NCBI GenBank assembly: GCA_964556705.1
Contig: CAZKXX010000041.1
Coordinates: 1-29,873, forward strand
Reading direction: 5' to 3'
Origin: CAZKXX01 sp964556705
GTDB lineage: Bacteria > Acidobacteriota > Terriglobia > UBA7540
Length of the DNA: 29,873 nt
In this document: positions 1 to 7,175 of the stretch, in pieces
Layout: every line of letters begins with the position of its first letter
Position numbering within the stretch: position 1 is the first letter of the stretch
Translations under genes and position numbers: made by a program
The notes under the pieces: generated by a model
Told to the model about the DNA's origin: nothing
Seen by the model: only the letters and a program-made list of their open reading frames with translations
The model's database searches: none

Positions 1-217
1 CACGGGCATGACGCGCGACGGAACTTTCTGGATTGAGAACGGCCGGGTGGGCTACGGTGTGAGGAACCTGCGCTTCAACCAGAGCGTGATGGAAATGCTC
101 CGCCAGGTGGAGATGATGGGTCCCAGCCAGCGGACCGCGGGCGAAGAATCATTTGAAATGGTGGTCCCCGCGATGAAAGTGCGCGACTTCCGCTTCTCTT
201 CCTTGACCACGTTCTGA
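1..217 (+). CDS. TldD/PmbA-family metalloprotease, C-terminal end (partial)
   Basis: The gene enters from the left edge; the reading frame starts at base 2 and reads T-G-M-T-R-D-G-T-F-W-I-E-N-G before ending at TGA 215-217. The visible 71 residues match the C-terminal end of TldD/PmbA-family proteins: a TRDG(T/L)FWIENG strand, a later VPAMKVRDFRFSS strand, and a terminal aromatic residue. Family members are zinc-dependent proteases, often in heteromeric pairs, that process peptides such as microcins or act on antitoxins. The catalytic HExxxH region would lie upstream of the window, so activity cannot be judged. TldD cannot be told from PmbA with only the tail visible. The ATG at base 8 is internal, not a start. 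Confidence 0.8.
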   Translation, partial: TGMTRDGTFWIENGRVGYGVRNLRFNQSVMEMLRQVEMMGPSQRTAGEESFEMVVPAMKVRDFRFSSLTTF

Positions 218-316
218 CCGGAGCGCGGATTCTTCCCACGAGCGCCTGTGGTTGACGGCGACCGGAATCTGGTGGAGACTTCGCAGATCGAGAGTTCTGC
301 GAACCCAGGACGCGGT

Positions 317-1246
317 ATGAAACGACGCGAATTCTTCCTCCGTGCCGGCGCGCTGGGACTGGCCTCTCCGCTGCTTTTCGGCGAAGTCCCGCGCGGCGGC
401 GGCGCGCTGCCGAATCCTGTCGGCTACGCCACCATCGCCTGGCCCGAGGAAGAATTCGAGCACGGCCTCGCCACGATTTCGAAGCTGGGATTCCGCGGGG
501 TTCAGCTTCTCGGCTGGGTTCGGGAGCGCTGGGGAGGCGAGCGGACGGCGGAGTTTGCCGCGATGCTCGAGAAACTCCGCCTCAAACCGGTGGCGCTTTC
601 GTGTTGGGGCGTGCAGCTGGCCCCGGAGGGCTCGCCGGAGGACGAAAAGAATTTCAGGTCCTACGCCGAACTGTTCGAGCGCCTCGGCGGACTGTATCTT
701 CAGGTGACCGACGGCGGCCAGCCCGACCGGGAATACAGCGAGGAGACGATTCGGTCGCTCGGCGCGCGGATGAACCATCTCGGCAGGATCGCCCGCGACC
801 ATGGGCTGACGCTCGGCTATCACCCGCATTTCAACAACTTGGGCGAGACACGCGAGGGGTTGGCGCGAGTGCTCGAAGCGACTGATCCGAGCCTCGTCAA
901 ACTCATCGCGGATGTGGGACACCTGAGGCTGGGCGGCTCCGATCCCGCGGAGGTGATTCGCGCCTACGGCGAGCGCCTGATTTTCCTCCACCTCAAAGAC
1001 ATCCGAAACGACCTCGGCGAATTGCTCGGGAAAGACCGCGAAGCGATCCGCAAACGCGAATTCCATTTCTGCGAGATCGGCACAGGCCTCGTGGATTTTT
1101 CCGCCATCGTCCGCGCGCTTCAGGACGTGAAGTTCAGAGGGTGGGTCATCGTCGAGCTGGACGGCAACGAACCGTCGCCCGGGGGACCGGATGAAAGCGC
1201 GCGAAAGAACCTCGAAGCCGTTCGCCGCCTCGGCTTCAAGGTCTGA
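317..1246 (+). CDS. Tat-exported sugar phosphate isomerase/epimerase-like TIM-barrel protein
   Basis: The 309-residue product belongs to the xylose isomerase-like TIM barrel superfamily (IolE/hydroxypyruvate isomerase type), which isomerises or epimerises small sugars at a divalent metal. The N-terminus carries a twin-arginine signal (KRREFF at 2-7, then a hydrophobic stretch to about residue 21), so the mature protein should be periplasmic. Barrel landmarks are LGYHPHFNN (167-174), IADVGH (198-202), FLHLKDI (223-229), EIGTGLVDF (253-261) and VIVELD (277-282). H169/H171, D199, H202, H225 and E280 are candidate metal or catalytic residues. An upstream in-frame GTG at 248 would add 23 residues before the Tat motif, so ATG 317 is preferred. 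The substrate is unknown. Sequence-directed Tat export is common for this family in acidobacteria and planctomycetes. Confidence 0.87.
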   Translation: MKRREFFLRAGALGLASPLLFGEVPRGGGALPNPVGYATIAWPEEEFEHGLATISKLGFRGVQLLGWVRERWGGERTAEFAAMLEKLRLKPVALSCWGVQLAPEGSPEDEKNFRSYAELFERLGGLYLQVTDGGQPDREYSEETIRSLGARMNHLGRIARDHGLTLGYHPHFNNLGETREGLARVLEATDPSLVKLIADVGHLRLGGSDPAEVIRAYGERLIFLHLKDIRNDLGELLGKDREAIRKREFHFCEIGTGLVDFSAIVRALQDVKFRGWVIVELDGNEPSPGGPDESARKNLEAVRRLGFKV

Positions 1247-1257
1247 CCCGCTCCGCC

Positions 1258-1287
1258 TTGACAGTTTTCGGACCGCTGATGGAAAAT
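1258..1287 (+). promoter_or_regulatory. Predicted sigma-70-type promoter of tRNA-Glu
   Basis: A perfect TTGACA at 1258-1263 is followed after 18 bases by GAAAAT at 1282-1287 (4 of 6 matches to TATAAT). The tRNA begins 15 bases further on. Prediction only. Confidence 0.45.
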
Positions 1288-1301
1288 GAAGATCGCCGCG
1301 T

Positions 1302-1376
1302 GGCGCTATCGTCTAGGGGTTAGGACACCAGATTCTCAATCTGGGAACACGGGTTCGATTCCCGTTAGCGCTACCA
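1302..1376 (+). tRNA. tRNA-Glu (anticodon CTC)
   Basis: A full cloverleaf can be drawn. The acceptor stem GGCGCTA pairs with TAGCGCT (one G-U pair) before discriminator A. There is a short D arm GTC/GAC with a GG-containing loop. The anticodon stem CCAGA/TCTGG encloses loop TTCTCAA, giving anticodon CTC. The T stem ACGGG/CCCGT encloses the TTCGATT loop. The CCA end is encoded at 1374-1376. CTC reads GAG codons (glutamate). It stands alone, with no other tRNA in the window. I see no direct repeat or integrase that would mark it as an integration site. Confidence 0.95.
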
Positions 1377-1396
1377 ACTTCCGGCTCAGCCGTTCG

Positions 1397-1437
1397 GCGC
1401 GACGACCCTTCCGGCAAAAGCGGCCATCGCGCGTTTT
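1397..1437 (+). terminator. Possible terminator after tRNA-Glu
   Basis: GCGCGA at 1397-1402 and TCGCGC at 1427-1432 can pair, and G-TTTT follows at 1433-1437. The loop is long (24 bases) and the T run short, so this is a weak candidate. The rest of the 1247-1605 gap holds only the tRNA and two predicted promoters. Confidence 0.28.
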
Positions 1438-1487
1438 CATCGAAGGGCAACAGCCCGGTGGCCTGCCGATCGCGCACGCTTTCAACC

Positions 1488-1516
1488 TTGACAGCGCGCG
1501 ACTCGAGACGTAAATT
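1488..1516 (+). promoter_or_regulatory. Predicted promoter of the PilZ gene
   Basis: TTGACA at 1488-1493, a 17-base spacer, then TAAATT at 1511-1516 (4 of 6). It lies about 90 bases before the chosen ATG at 1606. Confidence 0.45.
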
Positions 1517-1605
1517 CACGAGTGCTTCTTCAAGTCCGGTCTCTCACCCAGCCGGCTCGCCCAATCTGGGAGCGAGTTGGTGGCAGGAGGTGGCGGCAAG
1601 TTCCC

Positions 1606-2034
1606 ATGAAGATCCGGACACTCCTCAACTCCGTCAAGTCGGCTTTTCAACCCCGCAGTGCACCCGTCGAACCCGAGCTGCAACAAACCGGTCCGCCCGA
1701 ACGCGCACCGCGGCGTGACTATGACGGGAAACTCCTCTACCGCCGGCGCGGAGCCCTCTCGTGGTCGGAAGGAACATTTGCCAACTTGAGCGATACAGGC
1801 GTGCTGTTTATCGCCGGCCAAGCCGTGCCCGTGGATTGCGAAGTTGAAATGACCTTCCGCCTGCCGCGCGACTTCGGGGGGCGCGAGGAAGCCCCGGTTT
1901 TCTGCTGGGCCAAAGTCGTGCGGGTGGAACAATTGCCGCTGGTCTCTCGCCCGCTCCTCGCCGCCAAGATCACCAGGCGCCGCTCAGACCCGCAAGAAGC
2001 GCGCGACGTACGTCACGCCATCGGCGAGTGGTGA
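1606..2034 (+). CDS. PilZ-domain protein
   Basis: This is a 142-residue soluble protein with one PilZ domain. The cyclic-di-GMP signature is present: an arginine-rich start ERAPRR at 32-37 (fitting RxxxR) and NLSDTG at 60-65 (fitting [D/N]xSxxG), followed by beta strands to about residue 122. PilZ proteins bind c-di-GMP and pass the signal to motility, adhesion or secretion machinery. There is no second output domain, so it probably acts through a partner. ATG 1606 is chosen because translation from an upstream in-frame codon at 1522 adds low-complexity sequence. AGGAGG at 1585-1590 lies 14 bases before it, a longer spacing than usual. No neighbour suggests its target. Confidence 0.8.
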   Translation: MKIRTLLNSVKSAFQPRSAPVEPELQQTGPPERAPRRDYDGKLLYRRRGALSWSEGTFANLSDTGVLFIAGQAVPVDCEVEMTFRLPRDFGGREEAPVFCWAKVVRVEQLPLVSRPLLAAKITRRRSDPQEARDVRHAIGEW

Positions 2035-2193
2035 ATCCGAGAAGCTTCAGGCCGCACCCAACATCCACTTCAGCTTCAAATATTCGTAACGCTCCATTCG
2101 ATCCTGTTCAGCGCCGGCTGCGCCCCTTCGACGATTCGATTGGGGCCGGCAAGGCGCGGCCGGAATGCGCCCGCCGAAAGGTTTGCGGCGGAA

Positions 2194-3177
2194 TCACCGC
2201 GGGCGGATATCACGCCTCTCGCGCCGGAGCTTTTCGAACTTGCTCCAGGCGATTTCCGCTTTCGCACTATCTCCCAGCCGGCGGTAGATGCGGCCGAGGA
2301 CGTAGTGAGGCTCGGGATAATCGGGGTCGAATCGGATGGCGGCTTCCAGCGCGGCCAGGGCTTCGCGGTCTCTTTTCTGTTTTTCCAGCACCAGCCCGAG
2401 CTGGTAGTGCGCCTGGGGAAACTGCGGGTCGTAACGCAGCGCTTCGCGCAGGTTCTGTTCTGCTTCCTCCAGACGATTCAGCTTGACGAGGAGCGCTCCC
2501 AGGTTCAGCGGCGGCCAGGGCGAACTCGGCGTTCGCGTGCGGTTCAGGCGCATGGCGCGCTCGTAGGTCGCGATCGCGTCGTCGAACTTTCCCAGAGCTT
2601 CCTGCGTGAGCCCGAGATTGTCGTAGGCGCGCATGGAGTACGCGTCGAGTTCGAGCGCCCGGCGGAAATGGCGCTGCGCGGATTCAAAGTGCATGTTGTC
2701 GTAGTCGAGTCTTCCGAGCCAGTAGGGATAGAGAGGATTTTGAGGGAAATCGCGCGCCAGCTTCTCGAGTTCCGGCCGCGCCCAGACGCGCCGGTTGAGC
2801 GTGATGTAAGTCAGCGCCAGCAGGAACCGGTCGCTCTCGCCGAGGGGTTCGATCGCTTCAGCCTTCTTCAAGGCAATCGCGGCGTTGAGATACTTTCCGT
2901 CCAGGAAGAAAACCCCGGCGAGAAACGCAAGCAGTTCCGGCGCGGGCGCGCCCTTTTCGATTTCCTCGACGAGCGCTTTCTCCACGAGCTCATATTTCTT
3001 CGCCGTCAGCAGCTCCGACAACTGTTTCTGCCGTTCGGGAGGAAGCGGCAGCGAGTCCACAGTACGGCGTCCCGCCAGGTCCGGCGGAGCGTCCTGCTGC
3101 GCCGGGACGGGCGCCGCGGAAAGCGTGAAGAGCGCTGCCAGCGCGATGCCCGCCGCGGTCTTGAACGTCAGGCGCAT
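2194..3177 (-). CDS. Exported TPR protein (third gene of a TPR operon)
   Basis: The 327-residue product begins with a signal peptide (about residues 1-26, ending VPAQ) and then consists mainly of tetratricopeptide repeats. These are helical pairs spaced by about 34 residues with the usual A/L/Y-G-x-x-x-A and W/L-P positions, for example the stretches around YPYWLGRLDYDNM, MRAYDNLGLTQEALG, PLNLGALLVKLNR and PHYVLGRIYRRLG. TPRs are protein-binding scaffolds; no enzymatic domain is visible. It follows the second TPR gene after a 19-base gap and is probably co-transcribed with it. Partner and cellular role are unknown. The 159 bases downstream (2035-2193), between this gene and PilZ, hold nothing I can name. 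Confidence 0.82.
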   Translation of the reverse strand: MRLTFKTAAGIALAALFTLSAAPVPAQQDAPPDLAGRRTVDSLPLPPERQKQLSELLTAKKYELVEKALVEEIEKGAPAPELLAFLAGVFFLDGKYLNAAIALKKAEAIEPLGESDRFLLALTYITLNRRVWARPELEKLARDFPQNPLYPYWLGRLDYDNMHFESAQRHFRRALELDAYSMRAYDNLGLTQEALGKFDDAIATYERAMRLNRTRTPSSPWPPLNLGALLVKLNRLEEAEQNLREALRYDPQFPQAHYQLGLVLEKQKRDREALAALEAAIRFDPDYPEPHYVLGRIYRRLGDSAKAEIAWSKFEKLRRERRDIRPR

Positions 3178-3196
3178 CTCAGGTCAACCGCGCGCT

Positions 3197-4078
3197 TCAG
3201 GGCGCGCCGGGAGAGTTTTCAATCCGCCGTTTGAGAGCCGCTGCGGCGGCGCTCTCCGGCGCGATCCGTAATTCTTCTTCGATGCTGCGCAGGGCGTCAT
3301 CTTTCCGGCCGTGTTCGAGATAAAGTTGCGCCAAAGCCAGGTGGACTCCGCGCAGGCCCGGGTCCGCCTGCGCCGCGCGTTCGTACGCCCGAATGGCCTG
3401 CTCGCCGCGGCCCTGGATGCGCAGACCTTCGCCCAGAGCCTGAAAGCGCCGTCCCGACTGAGGGTGATGTTTCACGATTTGCCCGTAGCACCAGCCGGCG
3501 TATTTCAGGTAAGCGTTGCCCAGTTGATAGGAATATTCCGGTTCTTCCGGGACCAGCTCGCGCAGCGCCGCATACTGCTCGATCATGCCCGCGGAGTTTC
3601 CGGTCAATTCATAGGCGCGGGCCAATTGCTCCCGGGCCATCGGCTCTTTCGGCGCCAGCCGGACCGCGCGTTCGAGCTGACGCGCGGCTTCCGCGGGCCG
3701 GCCGAGGGCGAGCAGGCTCGCGCCCCACAGGATCCTCGGCGGCGCGAAGTTCGGATTCAGTCCTGAAGCGGCGCGAAATTGCGCGATGGCCGCCGCGTGT
3801 TCGCCTCGCTGCTGGTGCACGATCCCCAGATTGTTGTGGACGTAGGAGCGCGCGCCGCCTTCCGCAAGAATCTGACGCAGCTTCTTCTCGGCGACGTCGA
3901 GTTTGCCGGCCTTTTGCGCCTGCACAGCTTCCGCAAAAATCTTCTGGAGGCGCGCCGGAAGCTCCGCCTCCGCGCCGCGCAGCGGACCGACGGCCGCGGC
4001 AAGCAGCACGGTCACCAGCAGGTGCGGGCGGACGCGCGGCCACCGCCTGGACTGCCGACCTGACCAATGCCCCGTCAT
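3197..4078 (-). CDS. Exported TPR protein (second gene of a TPR operon)
   Basis: The 293-residue product has a basic N-terminus with a hydrophobic core (about residues 19-33) and a likely signal peptidase site near GAEA|E at residue 38. At least five TPR units follow, for example AEGGARSYVHNNLGIVHQQR, ASGLNPNFAPPRILWGASLL and AQADPGLRGVHLALAQLYLE. It ends in a Glu-rich helix and a short tail. Its ATG overlaps the TGA of the upstream TPR gene by four bases (ATGA at 4078-4075), which implies translational coupling. No other domain is seen. It probably works with its two TPR neighbours in the periplasm or at the outer membrane; this is inference from co-export and coupling. Confidence 0.83.
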   Translation of the reverse strand: MTGHWSGRQSRRWPRVRPHLLVTVLLAAAVGPLRGAEAELPARLQKIFAEAVQAQKAGKLDVAEKKLRQILAEGGARSYVHNNLGIVHQQRGEHAAAIAQFRAASGLNPNFAPPRILWGASLLALGRPAEAARQLERAVRLAPKEPMAREQLARAYELTGNSAGMIEQYAALRELVPEEPEYSYQLGNAYLKYAGWCYGQIVKHHPQSGRRFQALGEGLRIQGRGEQAIRAYERAAQADPGLRGVHLALAQLYLEHGRKDDALRSIEEELRIAPESAAAAALKRRIENSPGAP

Positions 4079-5091
4079 TGTTCGCCTCCCTCGCCGGAAG
4101 GCTGGCGCGGCGCGGGCCGGGCCACGATCACAAAGTCATCCGCCTCGAGCAGGGCTTCGCGCCGCTCCTTCTCGCGCCGGCTGATTTCCTCGGCCTGGCG
4201 GAGTGCCTCCAGAGCCTGTTCGCGCTGACCCAGGCGGTTGTAGGCGCGCGCCAGCAGCGAAAACGCCTGGCGCATTTCGGGCTGGAGCTCAGCGGCGCGC
4301 CGAAGTTCCTGGATTGCGTCGGCGGGCCGGCCCATGCGCAGCAGCGCGTCGCCGAGAGCCAGCCGCGCCGCGGGGGAGTCCGGATCCGTCTCCAGCGCCT
4401 TGCGGAAGTATTCCGCCGCGCGCTCGGGTTCTTCTCGATAGAGGAACGCGGCGCCGAGGCCGTACCAGCCTGCGTAGTCTCGGGGCGAAATCGCGGTCGC
4501 GCGAGAATAGAATTCGATCGCCTCCTCAAATCGGAACTGCGAGCGAAGGAGGTCGGCGAGCTCGACCAGCACCTCCACCAGGCGCGGGTTGGCTTCGAGC
4601 GCCGCGCGATACTCCTCCTCCGCGCCGGTCAGGTCCTGCTCGGCGCGGGCCGCTTCCGCCATCAACTGGTGGACGCGCGCCGACTCCGGCGCCAGCGCGA
4701 AGAGCTTCTGCCGCTCGAACTGGGAGAGGATGAGGCAGACCTGCGCCTGAAAATAGAGCGCGTCAATATGGGAAGGATCCGCCTCCAAAGCCTTGCGCAG
4801 TTCTTCGTAAGCAGCTTCCGGCCGGCCCTGAAGGAGTTCGGCCTGAGCCAGCACGACCCTCGCGTCCGGCGAGGCGGGTTGAGTCTTCAGGTATTGCCGG
4901 GCCATCACGGCGGCCTGGAGGTAATCGCCGCGGTCGAGCGCGCGCACGGCAATGCTGAGGTCGGCGCCGTCCGCCGGCCTCGCGCCGGCGAGAAAAACTC
5001 CGAGCAGCGCGCCGGCGAAGAACTTGGCCGGCCTCGAACCTGAAACCGGTCTCCCCGCTTCGCTCGCGTGTCCTTTGCCTCCGCTGCGCAT
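4075..5091 (-). CDS. Exported TPR protein (first gene of a TPR operon)
   Basis: The 338-residue product has a long basic N-region, a hydrophobic segment at about residues 24-36 and a likely cleavage site near residue 43 (ADGAD). TPR units fill the rest, for example LEADPSHIDALYFQAQVCLI, ALEANPRLVEVLVELADLLR, ATAISPRDYAGWYGLGAAFL and ALETDPDSPAARLALGDALL, and the C-terminus is charged and helical. No catalytic domain is visible. It heads a three-gene operon of exported TPR proteins. No clear Shine-Dalgarno precedes the ATG, and the predicted promoter would leave a leader of only about eight bases, so a near-leaderless start is possible. No alternative ATG occurs before the signal peptide. Confidence 0.82.
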   Translation of the reverse strand: MRSGGKGHASEAGRPVSGSRPAKFFAGALLGVFLAGARPADGADLSIAVRALDRGDYLQAAVMARQYLKTQPASPDARVVLAQAELLQGRPEAAYEELRKALEADPSHIDALYFQAQVCLILSQFERQKLFALAPESARVHQLMAEAARAEQDLTGAEEEYRAALEANPRLVEVLVELADLLRSQFRFEEAIEFYSRATAISPRDYAGWYGLGAAFLYREEPERAAEYFRKALETDPDSPAARLALGDALLRMGRPADAIQELRRAAELQPEMRQAFSLLARAYNRLGQREQALEALRQAEEISRREKERREALLEADDFVIVARPAPRQPSGEGGEQ

Positions 5092-5105
5092 CGTATCCCG
5101 TCATG

Positions 5106-5134
5106 ATGGTATTGCAGTGCGAAAGGTGGGTCAA
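5106..5134 (-). promoter_or_regulatory. Predicted promoter of the three-gene TPR operon
   Basis: On the minus strand TTGACC (5134-5129), a 17-base spacer, then TACCAT (5111-5106, 4 of 6). It would start transcription about eight bases before the ATG at 5091. It lies back to back with the predicted promoter of the DUF1080 gene. Confidence 0.4.
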
Positions 5135-5153
5135 GAATCGCGACGGCGAGGGG

Positions 5154-5182
5154 TGGACAGACCCGGCGCGGTGACGTAAACT
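5154..5182 (+). promoter_or_regulatory. Predicted promoter of the DUF1080 gene
   Basis: TGGACA at 5154-5159 (5 of 6), a 17-base spacer, then TAAACT at 5177-5182 (4 of 6). It lies about 77 bases upstream of the ATG at 5259. Confidence 0.4.
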
Positions 5183-5258
5183 TCTCCGTCACGCAGCCGC
5201 AATGAGGCTGCGCGCAAGCCGGAGTCTGGCCGTCAATGTTCCGGGAGGAGTGGAGACG

Positions 5259-6053
5259 ATGCGGAAGCTTGTCCTGATTTTGCTGGTTCTGGCCGCCGCG
5301 CTGGCGGCGTGGATGATGTGGAGACGTCCCGAGCAGGTGAATTTTGCGCAGCACCGGGACCCGAAGGACTGGCCCATTCACGATATGGATCGGCCGCGGC
5401 CGCCGGTGATTACGCCGGCAACGGCCAGTACGCAGGAACGGGCAGGGCAGCCGCCTTCGGACGCCATCGTGCTTTTTGACGGAAAAGACCTTTCGAAATG
5501 GGAGTCCGTCAAGGGCGGGGCGGCGCTCTGGAAAGTTGCGGGCGATTATTTTGAGGTCGTGCCCAAGACCGGCGGCATCCAGACGAAGCAGGGCTTCGGA
5601 GACTGCCAGCTTCACGTCGAGTGGATGGCGCCGGACCCGCCGCGCGGCCAGAGTCAGGACCGCGGCAACAGCGGCGTCTTCCTCATGGGCCTTTACGAAG
5701 TGCAGGTGCTCGACTCCTATCAGAATGACACGTACCCGGACGGGCAGGCCGCGGCGCTCTACGGACAGTTTCCGCCGCTCGTCAACGCCTGCCTTCCGCC
5801 CGGAAAATGGCAGACCTACGACATCGTCTTCCGCGCGCCCCGTTTCGACGCCGACGGCAAGCTGCTGCGGCCTGCGCGCGTGACCGTCCTCCACAACGGC
5901 GTCCTCGTGCAGGACAACGTCGAACTCATGGGGCCGACCACGCACAAGGCCCGGCCGCCCTACAAGGCGCACGCGGACAAGCTTCCGATTTCGCTTCAGG
6001 ACCACGACCATCCGGTGCGCTTCCGGAACATCTGGATTCGTGAGCTGGACTGA
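5259..6053 (+). CDS. Membrane-anchored DUF1080 (3-keto-disaccharide hydrolase-like) protein
   Basis: The 264-residue product has an N-terminal hydrophobic helix (about 4-20) followed by MWRRP, so it is probably anchored in the inner membrane or secreted. Residues 68-264 form a DUF1080 (concanavalin/laminarinase-like beta sandwich) domain. It opens with LFDGKDLSKW (72-81), contains RGNSGVFL (135-142) and YEVQVLDSY (146-154), and ends with DHPVRFRNIWIREL (250-263), all typical of the family. Members are annotated as 3-keto-glycoside/3-keto-disaccharide hydrolases, and many remain uncharacterised. ATG 5259 is chosen over an upstream in-frame ATG at 5202 because GGGAGGAG at 5243-5250 lies eight bases before it and the membrane helix follows at once. 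The Tat-exported sugar isomerase-like protein at 317 could act in the same sugar chemistry; that is inference. Confidence 0.85.
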   Translation: MRKLVLILLVLAAALAAWMMWRRPEQVNFAQHRDPKDWPIHDMDRPRPPVITPATASTQERAGQPPSDAIVLFDGKDLSKWESVKGGAALWKVAGDYFEVVPKTGGIQTKQGFGDCQLHVEWMAPDPPRGQSQDRGNSGVFLMGLYEVQVLDSYQNDTYPDGQAAALYGQFPPLVNACLPPGKWQTYDIVFRAPRFDADGKLLRPARVTVLHNGVLVQDNVELMGPTTHKARPPYKAHADKLPISLQDHDHPVRFRNIWIRELD

Positions 6054-6083
6054 GCGCGAGCGCCGGAGTTCCTCGCTACGACC

Positions 6084-6290
6084 ATGCCCGAAGACGCCGC
6101 CGAAACGCCTCCTCGAAAACCGCTGGCGGGGAGCTGTCCGCATCGCTGGGTGGATCAGGAGAGCCCCTTCGTCGTAGCCCAGGTGTGCGAGGCGTGCCGG
6201 CTGTTCCGTTACAAGAGCAGTCTGACGGCGGACTGGGAGTATCGCGCGCCGATTCCCATCGGCCGGATTCTGGAAGGCGAAGGTTCGTAA
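6084..6290 (+). CDS. Small Cys/His protein, unknown function
   Basis: This 68-residue open frame fills the gap between the DUF1080 and DUF72 genes on the same strand. It has a CxH (C18, H20) and a CxxC (C35, C38) separated by 14 residues, with aromatic residues after each pair. That pattern could bind one zinc ion as a small ribbon. I do not recognise the family. GGAG at 6065-6068 lies 15 bases before the ATG, a poor Shine-Dalgarno, so the start is uncertain. The coherent Cys/His spacing and same-strand location favour a real gene, but it could be a chance frame. Confidence 0.5.
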   Translation: MPEDAAETPPRKPLAGSCPHRWVDQESPFVVAQVCEACRLFRYKSSLTADWEYRAPIPIGRILEGEGS

Positions 6291-6300
6291 CCGCCATTTT

Positions 6301-6329
6301 CCGCGCGGTGCCGCGGCGTCGCCGCGCGG
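6301..6329. other. Inverted repeat before the DUF72 gene
   Basis: CCGCGCGG occurs at 6301-6308 and again at 6322-6329. The octamer is its own reverse complement, so the two copies form an 8-bp stem with a 13-base loop just before the start region of the DUF72 gene. No T run follows on the plus strand, so it may be leader structure rather than a terminator. Confidence 0.3.
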
Positions 6330-6347
6330 CGGAGCGGCAGGTGTTTC

Positions 6348-7100
6348 GTGCCGCAATCCCCTTCGATTCGTGTTGGCTGCTGCGGGATTCCCGTCAAACT
6401 TTCAAGCTACGCGGAACTCTTTCGTGTCGTGGAGGTCCAGCAGACTTTCTACCAGCCTCCGCGCGTGACAACGCTGGCGCGCTGGCGCGCGCAGGTCCCG
6501 CGGGATTTCGAGTTCACGCTCAAGGCGTGGCAGCTCATCACGCATGAGGCGAGAAGCCCGACGTTTCGTCGTTTGAGAGAAAAGCTGTCCGACAGCCAGA
6601 AACGGGAAGCGGGCGCCTTCCGAGCCACCCGCACGGTGCGCATGGCGTGGCAGCGGACACTCGAGTCGGCGCGGGGGCTCGAAGCGCGCGTCATCCTCTT
6701 CCAGTGTCCCGCCAGCTTCACGCCGACTTGCGAGCACAAAGAAAATCTCCGCGCATTTTTCCGCGGCCTTCGCTCGACCGAATCGTCAGGGCGCGAGGTG
6801 GCCGGCCTCACGTTCGTCTGGGAGCCGAGAGGGAACTGGACGCCGGAAGAGATTCGGGAACTGTGCCAGGAAATCTCGCTCGTCCATGGCGGCGACCCGT
6901 TGCAGACCCCTCTCGTCGCCGGCGAGCGGGGATACTTCCGATTACATGGCCGCGGCGGTTTCGGCTACGTTCACACTGACGAAGATCTCCGCGCCATTCT
7001 CGACGCGGCCCGGGCGTACCCGTCCTGTTACGTCCTTTTTAACAATCGCGCCATGCTGGATGATGCGCGGCGATTCCAAGCCCTGCTCGCGCGCGCTTAA
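6348..7100 (+). CDS. DUF72 family protein
   Basis: This 250-residue protein matches the DUF72 (YecE-like) family, a TIM-barrel-like fold of unknown biochemical function. Matching features are RVGCCGIP near the N-terminus (8-15), FRVVEVQQTFYQPP (25-38) where the family has a (V/N)E(V/I)NxTFY strand, FEFTLKAWQLITH (54-66), YFRLHGR, and a C-terminal CYVLFNN strand. Translation appears to start at GTG 6348; GGAG at 6331-6334 is 13 bases upstream. The first family motif begins within ten residues of this start, which supports it. No neighbour suggests its pathway. Confidence 0.85.
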   Translation: MPQSPSIRVGCCGIPVKLSSYAELFRVVEVQQTFYQPPRVTTLARWRAQVPRDFEFTLKAWQLITHEARSPTFRRLREKLSDSQKREAGAFRATRTVRMAWQRTLESARGLEARVILFQCPASFTPTCEHKENLRAFFRGLRSTESSGREVAGLTFVWEPRGNWTPEEIRELCQEISLVHGGDPLQTPLVAGERGYFRLHGRGGFGYVHTDEDLRAILDAARAYPSCYVLFNNRAMLDDARRFQALLARA

Positions 7101-7136
7101 TTCCATTCCACAACTTCCGTCGCCGCAAATTCGCTG

Positions 7137-7145
7137 TGCTATACT
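7137..7145 (+). promoter_or_regulatory. Predicted extended -10 promoter of the kinase gene
   Basis: TG-C-TATACT at 7137-7145 fits an extended -10 element (TATACT 5 of 6). No good -35 box is visible upstream. The kinase ATG is 31 bases downstream. Confidence 0.4.
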
Positions 7146-7175
7146 CTCCGCGCAGCTCGGCTCCGGACCAGCGCC

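Noticed and set aside
1302..1376. tRNA-Glu as an integration site for a mobile element
   Set aside because: No integrase, no direct repeat of the tRNA 3' end and no change in composition nearby.
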